Origin: Pseudomonas violetae
Lineage (GTDB): Bacteria > Pseudomonadota > Gammaproteobacteria > Pseudomonadales > Pseudomonadaceae
NCBI RefSeq assembly: GCF_023072615.1
Contig: NZ_JAKNRW010000009.1
Span: 114,052-178,051, forward strand
Length of the DNA stretch: 64,000 nt
Direction: 5' to 3'
Shown here: one piece after another, positions 57,697-64,000 of the stretch
How the letters are laid out: each line of letters opens with the position of its first letter
Position numbering within the stretch: the stretch's first letter is position 1
The notes under the pieces: model-generated
Told to the model about the DNA's origin: nothing
Databases searched by the model: none
What the model saw: the letters and a program-made list of their open reading frames with translations, nothing else
Made by a program: the position numbers and the translations under genes

Positions 57697-58368
57697 ATGG
57701 ACTCATGGACACTGCATTGGCTGGACGCCTCGGGCAATCTGGCCGACTTTCGCGCCGAGGTGACCGGCGAATTCGCCGCCGCTTACCAGACCCTCTCGCG
57801 CCTGCTGGTGCCGCCGCGCCTGGATATTCTGATCCAGCGGCTGCCCGGCGAAACCATCCCGGAAATGGGCATAGTCGGGCGCGCTTACCGCAGCAGCATG
57901 TTCTCGATGACCCTCGATCCGGCCAACCCGAATTTCCTGGCGAGCCTGCGCAATGGCATGCTGCACCGGCAAATCATCCATGAGGTTCACCACTGCCTGC
58001 GCATGGCGGGTCCCGGCTACGGCTGGACTCTCGGGGAGGCCTTGGTCAGCGAGGGCTTGGCCGGGCAGTTCGTCCGGCATTTGCTTGGCAGCGCAGCTGA
58101 ACCCTGGGAGAGGGCGGTGACCTGCGACGATCTGCTGCGCACTCCGGCAGATCGCCAGGCCCTGGACGCCACTTACTACGATCACAGCGCGTGGTTTTTT
58201 GGCACGGGAAGTCAGCCAAGATGGCTGGGCTACACCCTTGGTTATCAGATGGTGGAGCAGTGGCTGGCTGGGGCAGGTAACATCGACGCCACGACCTGGA
58301 TCAACGTTCCAGCTGGCACGATCATTGATTCAGCGGTCGCGGCGGGACAGATCTCACTGAAAGACTGA
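57697..58368 (+). CDS. Predicted zinc metalloprotease (DUF2268-like)
   Basis: A 223-residue protein with the HExxH motif HEVHH at 95-99 and Glu residues 114 and 119 that could complete a zinc site. The rest matches DUF2268-like predicted Zn-dependent proteases from memory. No signal peptide is apparent, so it is inferred to be cytosolic. ATG 57697 is preceded by GAAGGG. It is divergent from the VanX-YkuD gene (81-nt gap). Confidence 0.75.
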   Translation: MDSWTLHWLDASGNLADFRAEVTGEFAAAYQTLSRLLVPPRLDILIQRLPGETIPEMGIVGRAYRSSMFSMTLDPANPNFLASLRNGMLHRQIIHEVHHCLRMAGPGYGWTLGEALVSEGLAGQFVRHLLGSAAEPWERAVTCDDLLRTPADRQALDATYYDHSAWFFGTGSQPRWLGYTLGYQMVEQWLAGAGNIDATTWINVPAGTIIDSAVAAGQISLKD

Positions 58369-58408
58369 GTGGCCCCACACATTTCGGAAACTCACACTGA
58401 GCTTGCAC

Positions 58409-59683
58409 ACATCCCACCAACCCGTGGCGAGGTAGCTTGCTACCGCTCGGCTGCGCAGCAGTCGTAAACCTGTGCACGCGGTGATCCTGACCCACCGCGT
58501 TGTCTGGGCATGGGGCCGCTGCGCGACCCAGCGGGAGCAAGCTCCCTCGCCACAGGAGAGGCGGTCGCTGGTAAACAGTGGCCGTCGCGATGTCATCGAC
58601 GGCTGTCAGCGAACATCACGCTGATTTCCAGACATCCCACCAACCCGTGGCGAGGTAGCTTGCTACCGCTCGGCTGCGCAGCAGTCGTAAACCTGTGCAC
58701 GCGGTGATCCTGACCCACCGCGTTGTCTGGGCATGGGGCCGCTGCGCGACCCAGCGGGAGCAAGCTCCCTCGCCACAGGAGAGGCGGTCGCTGGTAAACA
58801 GTGGCCGTCGCGATGTCATCGACGGCTGTCAGCGAACATCGCGCTGATTTCCAGACATCCCACCAACCCGTGGCGAGGTAGCTTGCTACCGCTCGGCTGC
58901 GCAGCAGTCGTAAACCTGTGCACGCGGTGATCCTGACCCACCGCGTTGTCTGGGCATGGGGCCGCTGCGCGACCCAGCGGGAGCAAGCTCCCTCGCCACA
59001 GGAGAGGCGGTCGCCGGTAAACAGTGGTCGTCGTGATGTCATCGACGGCTGTCAGCGAACATCACGCTGATTTCCAGACATCCCACCAACCCGTGGCGAG
59101 GTAGCTTGCTACCGCTCGGCTGCGCAGCAGTCGTAAACCTGTGCACGCGGTGATCCTGACCCACCGCGTTGTCTGGGCATGGGGCCGCTGCGCGACCCAG
59201 CGGGAGCAAGCTCCCTCGCCACAGGAGAGGCGGTCGCTGGTAAACAGTGGTCGTCGCGATGTCATCGACGGCTGTCAGCGAACATCGCGCTGATTTCCAG
59301 ACATCCCACCAACCCGTGGCGAGGTAGCTTGCTACCGCTCGGCTGCGCAGCAGTCGTAAACCTGTGCACGCGGTGATCCTGACCCACCGCGTTGTCTGGG
59401 CATGGGGCCGCTGCGCGACCCAGCGGGAGCAAGCTCCCTCGCCACAGGAGAGGCGGTCGCTGGTAAACAGTGGTCGTCGCGATGTCATCGACGGCTGTCA
59501 GCGAACATCGCGCTGATTTCCAGACATCCCACCAACCCGTGGCGAGGTAGCTTGCTACCGCTCGGCTGCGCAGCAGTCGTAAACCTGTGCACGCGGTGAT
59601 CCTGACCCACCGCGTTGTCTGGGCATGGGGCCGCTGCGCGACCCAGCGGGAGCAAGCTCCCTCGCCACAGGAGAGGCGGTCGG
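58409..59683. repeat. Tandem array of a 223-bp unit built from two inverted REPs (5 full copies plus one partial)
   Basis: Full copies start at 58409, 58632, 58855, 59078 and 59301; a sixth begins at 59524 and stops near 59683. The period is exactly 223 bp. Each unit has one REP on the plus orientation (copy 1: about 58423-58464, core GGTAGCTTGCTACC) and one inverted (copy 1: about 58515-58555, core GGGAGCAAGCTCCC), so the unit is a BIME-like doublet. Copies differ by only a few bases at fixed sites; copies 4 and 5 appear identical. The array is not coding: 223 is not a multiple of 3 and the open frames rotate. No gene is claimed between 58369 and 59726. The array joins unrelated flanks at both ends. 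Confidence 0.97.
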
Positions 59684-59726
59684 GAAGGGGTCGCTTCAGC
59701 GATCCATCAAGCCCCCGCTCCAATAG

Positions 59727-60035
59727 TTAGTCCCCAAACACCGGCCGGAAAAAACTCCGCTCATAGCTGAGGATGCACTTGGTTTCCTCTGCGTACTTGA
59801 AGGCAGCTATGCACTCGGGGTCTTGCATCGAGTCCTGCCGATAACGCTCGTAATCCGCCAGACTCGGGAACGTGAACATCGCCATGGCGATATTGTTGGC
59901 GCCCTCGGAAGGCAGGAAGTAGCCGTGATGCTGCCCGCCGAATTTTTCAACCAGTGGAATCCAGAGTTTCGCGTAATACTCGAAAGCCTTCAGCTGGTAG
60001 GGATCAAGCACGTACTTCAAATAACAAGTGACCAC
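59727..60035 (-). CDS. NIPSNAP family protein
   Basis: A 102-residue protein of the NIPSNAP/dimeric alpha-beta barrel type, of unknown function. The MVTCYLKYVLDPYQLKAFEY start and YERYRQDSMQDPE segment match. The start is GTG 60035, with GAGGAG 7 nt upstream. It ends 9 nt after the GNAT gene in the same direction. Confidence 0.85.
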   Translation of the reverse strand: MVTCYLKYVLDPYQLKAFEYYAKLWIPLVEKFGGQHHGYFLPSEGANNIAMAMFTFPSLADYERYRQDSMQDPECIAAFKYAEETKCILSYERSFFRPVFGD

Positions 60036-60044
60036 GACTTCTCC

Positions 60045-60593
60045 TCAGTCCTTTAGTTGCCCCGACGGGCTTTCATTACTGCAACGGCTGGCCTTATAGA
60101 CCAGGCTAGGTAATTGGCCTGGCACGTCATCCAGCGTATCGACGAGCTGCATGCCGGTTTTTTCCAGTACGCGAATAGACGCCAGATGGGCGGGCCTGAC
60201 AAGTGCAAAAATGTCATGAACCTGCAGTTCGTCAAATCCGTATGCCATTGCAGTGCCGGCCAACTCAGTCGCGTAGCCTTTGCCCCAAGCGTTGGAAGCA
60301 AAACGATATCCCAGGTTCAGCCGTTCCACATCCAGGTACTGGCGCAGCGCAATTCCGCCGAAGCCAATCACCTCATCCATCGCGTCACGCCGAGTAATCG
60401 CCCACTGGCCGAAGCCATTTTCCACCCAGTGGGCTATCCAGTCTTTGAGCACTGCGTTTGCCTGATCAAGGTCACGCATCGGCCCGGCGGGATTGAACAG
60501 GTTGGTGACTGGATCGCTGTGGATGGCGAACAGCCGCGCCAGGTCTGAGGCCTCGGGTGGTCGCAGAATCAAGCGTGCGGTGGTGCGTAGCAT
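60045..60593 (-). CDS. GNAT family N-acetyltransferase (RimJ/RimL-like)
   Basis: A 182-residue GNAT of the RimJ/RimL type. The N terminus MLRTTARLILRPPEASDLAR and the LNLGYRFASNAWGKGYATEL segment are diagnostic; WGKGYATE carries the acetyl-CoA-binding turn. Substrate unknown. It precedes the NIPSNAP gene by 9 nt and may share its transcript. Confidence 0.88.
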   Translation of the reverse strand: MLRTTARLILRPPEASDLARLFAIHSDPVTNLFNPAGPMRDLDQANAVLKDWIAHWVENGFGQWAITRRDAMDEVIGFGGIALRQYLDVERLNLGYRFASNAWGKGYATELAGTAMAYGFDELQVHDIFALVRPAHLASIRVLEKTGMQLVDTLDDVPGQLPSLVYKASRCSNESPSGQLKD

Positions 60594-60684
60594 GGTTCCC
60601 TCGGTCGCCGGAAATTGCCAATCAGAGTGCTATGAAATCACGAATCACCCTGGTGGTGGGACCCGCCGCCGACACTGTCGCCTG

Positions 60685-61581
60685 TTACCTGGCAAATTTT
60701 TTCGCCCCGGCCACGCACAAAATCACCGTCACCGTCACCATCAGCATGGCCGGGCTGACCTGCTCATGCAGCAGCGTGGCGGCCAGGGTCAGGCCAAAAA
60801 ACGGCTGTAGCAACTGCAGCTGCCCGACCGCCGCGATACCGCCCTGCGCCAGTCCGCGATACCAGAACACAAAGCCCACCAACATACTGAAAATCGACAC
60901 ATACCCCAGGCACACCCACGCCGAGGTCGTGATGCCCGAGAGCGTCGGCGGCGCCAGCCACCAGGTCAACGGAACCATCAGCGGCAGCGACAACAGCAGT
61001 GCCCAGCAGATTACCTGCCAACCGCCAAGGGTCCTGGACAACTTCGCCCCTTCGGCATACCCAAGCCCGCAAGCGAGGATGGCCGCCAACATCAGTAGAT
61101 CGCCCAGGGGCGAGGCGCTCACCCCCTGGGACAGGGCAAAGCCGACTACCAGCAGGCTGCCGAGCACCGAGAACAGCCAGAACACCGGGCGCGGGCGTTC
61201 GCCGCCGCGCAATACGCCAAACACCGCCGTAGCCAGGGGCAGCAGGCCGACGAAGACGATCGAGTGGGCGGATGTCACGTACTGCAAAGCCAACGCGGTC
61301 AGCAGCGGGAAACCCAACACCACGCCCAGCGCGACGATCGCCAAGGGCACCAGTTGCTGCCGCGTTGGGCGCTTCTCCCTGAACAGCCACAGCATGCACA
61401 GCGCCAGCACTCCGGCGATGCTGGCGCGAGCCACCGTGAGGAATACCGGATCGAACTCCAGCACCGCCAGGCGGGTGGCGGGCAACGAGCCGCTAAAAAT
61501 CAACACGCCGATAAAACCGTTGAGCCAGCCGCCGCTGGTTTTTTCCAGGCCAGGGTTTTGCAGGTTGGATGCACGTTCCAT
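60685..61581 (-). CDS. EamA (DMT superfamily) transporter
   Basis: A 298-residue inner-membrane protein with ten hydrophobic helices in two EamA repeats. The first repeat starts GFIGVLIFSGSLPATRLAVL. Substrate unknown; DMT exporters carry amino acids and other metabolites. ATG 61581 (MERASNLQNPG) is preferred; ATG 61611 is an alternative. It is divergent from the MocR-type regulator with only 67 nt between, which suggests that the regulator controls it. Confidence 0.88.
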   Translation of the reverse strand: MERASNLQNPGLEKTSGGWLNGFIGVLIFSGSLPATRLAVLEFDPVFLTVARASIAGVLALCMLWLFREKRPTRQQLVPLAIVALGVVLGFPLLTALALQYVTSAHSIVFVGLLPLATAVFGVLRGGERPRPVFWLFSVLGSLLVVGFALSQGVSASPLGDLLMLAAILACGLGYAEGAKLSRTLGGWQVICWALLLSLPLMVPLTWWLAPPTLSGITTSAWVCLGYVSIFSMLVGFVFWYRGLAQGGIAAVGQLQLLQPFFGLTLAATLLHEQVSPAMLMVTVTVILCVAGAKKFAR

Positions 61582-61631
61582 TTCGTCACACTCAAATTTG
61601 CAGAAATCCATCCTAGGGTCGAGAATCAATA

Positions 61632-61647
61632 ACAATCAAAAAATTGT
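61632..61647. promoter_or_regulatory. Short inverted repeat at the EamA-MocR divergent region
   Basis: ACAAT (61632-61636) and ATTGT (61643-61647) form a 5-bp inverted repeat with a 6-nt spacer just before the MocR start codon. It is a weak operator candidate. Confidence 0.3.
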
Positions 61648-61648
61648 C

Positions 61649-62995
61649 ATGGATACATCGCCCATGCCGCGCTCGCGCTACAAATCCCTGGTGGATGGCT
61701 TCGCCGCCGATATCCGTGCCGGTCGCCTGCTGCCGGGCACCCGATTGCCGACTCACCGTCAACTGGCGACCCGTGAAGGACTGGCGCTGGTGACCGCGAG
61801 TCGGGTGTATGGCGAGCTCGAAGCCATGGGCCTGGTGAGCGGCGAAACCGGGCGCGGCACCTTTGTCCGGGAGACTTCGCTGCCGCCCAATCTGGGCATC
61901 GACCAGCAGGAAGTCGTCGCTGGCGTGATCGATCTCAACTTCAACTATCCGTCGCTGCCGGGGCAGGGCGAGATGCTGCGCAGTGCGTTGCGCCAGTTGG
62001 CCGCGGGCGGTGATCTGGAGGCGCTGTTGCGCTATCAGCCCCATGCGGGGCGCATGCACGAGCGTGCGTCGGTGGCGCGGCACCTGAACGTGCGCGGGCT
62101 GCCGGTCGATGCCGATCAGGTGCTGGTGGTCAGCGGCGCCCAGCATGGTCTGGCGGTGACGATGATGGCGTTGCTCAAACCGGGCGATGTGATCGCTGCA
62201 GACGCCTTGAGCTATTCGGGCTTCAAGGTGCTGGCTGAAGCGCTGCACCTGGAAATCGCGCCGATTCCTGGTGGTGCCGACGGGCCGGATCTCGAGGCCC
62301 TGGAAAAGCTTTGCCGCGGTCGGCGAGTGCGGGCGGTGTACAGCATGCCGACCCTGCACAATCCTTTGGGATGGGTGATGCCTGCCGGGCAGCGTCAGCA
62401 ATTGGTAGCGATTGCGCGCAAACATGAGTTGCTGTTGATCGAGGATGCGGCCTATGCGTTCCTCGCCGAAAACCCGCCGCCACCGCTGTTTACCCTGGCG
62501 CCGGAGCGGACTGTGTATGTGTCCGGTTTATCCAAGAGCGTCGCCACCGGCCTACGGGTCGGCTTCGTCGCCGCGCCCCTGGACAAGGTGCCCGCTATCG
62601 AACGAGCCATCCGCTCCACTACCTGGAACACCCCGGGGGTGATGACTGCGATCGCCTGTGCCTGGCTGGACGATGGCACGGTAATGCAGCTGGAAGCGCA
62701 GAAGCGGGCAGACGCCCAAGCCAGGCAAATCGTCGCGTTGCGTGCGCTGGATGGGTTGCGCTGCGTGACGCATCCGTCGTCGTATTTTCTGTGGCTGCCG
62801 CTGGCCGAAGATGCCCGGGCAGACCAGATTGCCAAGGCGTTGATGGAGGAGAATATTGCCGTTTCGACGGCCGGGCCGTTTGCGACTTCGGCGCATGTGC
62901 CCCATGCGATCCGGCTGGCGTTGGGGTCGGTGGATATCGATACGCTTGGGCAGGCATTGGCGCGGGTGAAGTGGATGGTCGGGGCGTATTCGTAG
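61649..62995 (+). CDS. MocR-family transcriptional regulator (GntR HTH plus aminotransferase-like domain)
   Basis: A 448-residue regulator with an N-terminal GntR winged helix (about 8-78, LPTHRQLATREGLALVTASR) and a C-terminal PLP-binding fold-type I domain. The likely PLP Lys is Lys296 in SGLSKSVATGLRVG. MocR proteins regulate amino acid, pyridoxal or transporter genes, with the PLP domain as an effector sensor. ATG 61649 (MDTSPMPRSRYKSLVDG) is the family-like start; a much longer upstream frame overlaps the EamA gene and is rejected. The divergent EamA gene is the likely target. Confidence 0.92.
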   Translation: MDTSPMPRSRYKSLVDGFAADIRAGRLLPGTRLPTHRQLATREGLALVTASRVYGELEAMGLVSGETGRGTFVRETSLPPNLGIDQQEVVAGVIDLNFNYPSLPGQGEMLRSALRQLAAGGDLEALLRYQPHAGRMHERASVARHLNVRGLPVDADQVLVVSGAQHGLAVTMMALLKPGDVIAADALSYSGFKVLAEALHLEIAPIPGGADGPDLEALEKLCRGRRVRAVYSMPTLHNPLGWVMPAGQRQQLVAIARKHELLLIEDAAYAFLAENPPPPLFTLAPERTVYVSGLSKSVATGLRVGFVAAPLDKVPAIERAIRSTTWNTPGVMTAIACAWLDDGTVMQLEAQKRADAQARQIVALRALDGLRCVTHPSSYFLWLPLAEDARADQIAKALMEENIAVSTAGPFATSAHVPHAIRLALGSVDIDTLGQALARVKWMVGAYS

Positions 62996-63031
62996 GTGGG
63001 TCAAGAGCAAAAGCTCGCGGTTCGCAGCCGT

Positions 63032-63805
63032 TCAACCGCGAAAGCGCAGGATCTGCGCACCATCGAACGGGTCGACCAGGTAGTGCGCCTGCACGCCAAA
63101 CGTATCTTTCAGTCGCTCGGGGGTGAGCACTTCCAGGGGGGCGCCCAGCGCCACCAGCCGCCCCCGTTCCAGCACGGCCAGGCGGTCACAGGTGAGGGCC
63201 TGGTTGAGGTCATGCAGGGCGATCACCGTGGTCACCGGCAGCGCATGCACCACTTGCAAAATAGCCAGCTGATGCTGGATGTCCAGATGATTGGTGGGCT
63301 CATCCAGTAGCAGGATCTGCGGGCGTTGCGCCAGGGCCCGGGCGATGTGCACGCGCTGGCGTTCACCCCCGGAAAGGCTGCGCCAGGTGCGGTTTTTCAA
63401 GTGGGTGGCATCGACATCAAGCAACGCCTGCTGGACGATTTGTGCATCTTCCCGGGACCACGGGCGCAACGCTGACAGCCAGGGGGTGCGGCCCAGTGAC
63501 ACGGCGTCCAGCACACTGATGGCATCATCGGTATCCGCCTGCTGTTCGACCACTGCCAGGGTCTGCGCGATCGTCCGGCGGGGCAGGTTGCCCAGGCGTG
63601 TCCCGCCCAGGAATACCTCGCCCCGAGAAGGCCCGCGGACCCCGGCAAGCAACTTGAGCAAGGTTGACTTGCCAGAGCCGTTTGGCCCGACGATGCCCAA
63701 GGTTTCCCCGCGATGAATGTGCAGCTGGACGTCGTGCAACAACCGCGCCTCGCGCACATCGAAGCCCAGCCCCGAACAGCTCAGTACCCCCTCATCGGGA
63801 CTCAT
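63032..63805 (-). CDS. ABC transporter ATP-binding protein (FecE/FhuC-type siderophore or heme uptake)
   Basis: A 257-residue ATPase. Walker A is GPNGSGKS at 40-47, the signature LSGGE is at 144-148, and Walker B ILLLDEP is at 164-170. It powers an importer of iron-siderophore, heme or cobalamin type. The gene overlaps the permease upstream of it by 4 nt (63802-63805). The substrate cannot be fixed without the rest of the operon beyond the window. Confidence 0.92.
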   Translation of the reverse strand: MSPDEGVLSCSGLGFDVREARLLHDVQLHIHRGETLGIVGPNGSGKSTLLKLLAGVRGPSRGEVFLGGTRLGNLPRRTIAQTLAVVEQQADTDDAISVLDAVSLGRTPWLSALRPWSREDAQIVQQALLDVDATHLKNRTWRSLSGGERQRVHIARALAQRPQILLLDEPTNHLDIQHQLAILQVVHALPVTTVIALHDLNQALTCDRLAVLERGRLVALGAPLEVLTPERLKDTFGVQAHYLVDPFDGAQILRFRG

Positions 63806-64000
63806 CGGGCATTCCTCCGCCCGACCAGGATCAATGCAAACACCGGCGCGCCCACCAGTGCGGTAATCACCCCGACCGGGATCACCTGGCCCTTGATCAA
63901 GGTCCGCGACAACACGTCCGCCGCGATCAGGAACAGCGCGCCGCCCAGGGCACTGGCAGGCAGCAGGCGCGCATGGCGGGTGCCCAGCAACAGGCGCACG
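63802..64000 (-). CDS. FecCD-family permease, C-terminal part (cut by window end)
   Basis: The last 65 or so residues of a BtuC/FecCD permease, open through the right edge. The segment HARLLPASALGGALFLIAAD and the end GVITALVGAPVFALILVGRR are typical of the final helices. It is the upstream gene of the ATPase and shares a 4-nt overlap with it. Confidence 0.88.
   Translation of the reverse strand, partial: VRLLLGTRHARLLPASALGGALFLIAADVLSRTLIKGQVIPVGVITALVGAPVFALILVGRRNAR

Noticed and set aside
58409..59683. CRISPR array
   Set aside because: The repeats are 223 bp, near-identical over their whole length, and have no spacers that vary between copies; no cas genes are near.

Overview
The window is chromosomal DNA from a Pseudomonas, most likely of the P. 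fluorescens complex. The evidence is the GC-rich coding sequence, a fused nuoCD, adjacent divergent idh and icd genes, the cspD/clpS/clpA/infA/bpt/aat/ftsK/lolA/rarA/crcB/serS/cysG/tus order familiar from the P. aeruginosa core genome, and many Pseudomonas-type REP elements. Species cannot be fixed from the sequence alone. No rRNA, tRNA, prophage, insertion sequence or CRISPR array was seen.

Layout. 1-3360: the end of a glycerol-type ABC uptake operon (permease glpP cut by the window edge, glpQ, the small membrane protein glpU, binding protein glpV). 3360-4900: a lower-GC accessory stretch with one nucleotidyltransferase gene. 4947-19885: the complete 13-gene nuo operon (respiratory complex I) on the minus strand, with a candidate promoter and an abutting palindrome at 19974-20031. 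20415-28622: isocitrate lyase, a secretin-like periplasmic protein, a GNAT, the ribosomal oxygenase roxA, purB, hflD, mnmA and a nudJ-like Nudix gene. 28742-32718: monomeric and dimeric NADP isocitrate dehydrogenases, transcribed divergently. 32801-37994: cspD, the clpS-clpA adaptor/unfoldase pair, infA and the two N-degron aminoacyl transferases bpt and aat. 38461-46119: ftsK, lolA, rarA, crcB, serS, cysG. 46254-49716: a glutathionyl-hydroquinone reductase, a TrpD2/YbiB protein and tusE-B-C-D. 49932-57615: small conserved and accessory genes, including gamma-glutamyltransferase and a VanX-like dipeptidase fused to a YkuD L,D-transpeptidase domain. 58409-59683: a tandem array of a 223-bp unit built from two inverted REP sequences. 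59727-64000: NIPSNAP, GNAT, a divergent EamA/MocR pair and the start of an iron-siderophore-type ABC importer.

Several genes work together. MnmA and TusBCDE all serve 2-thiouridine formation at the tRNA wobble position (TusA and IscS are not in the window). Aat and Bpt make the N-degrons that ClpS delivers to ClpA. AceA and the two isocitrate dehydrogenases compete for isocitrate, and complex I oxidises the NADH produced by central metabolism. The most unusual structures are the 223-bp REP array, the VanX-YkuD fusion, and the palindromes next to candidate promoters upstream of nuoA and aceA.
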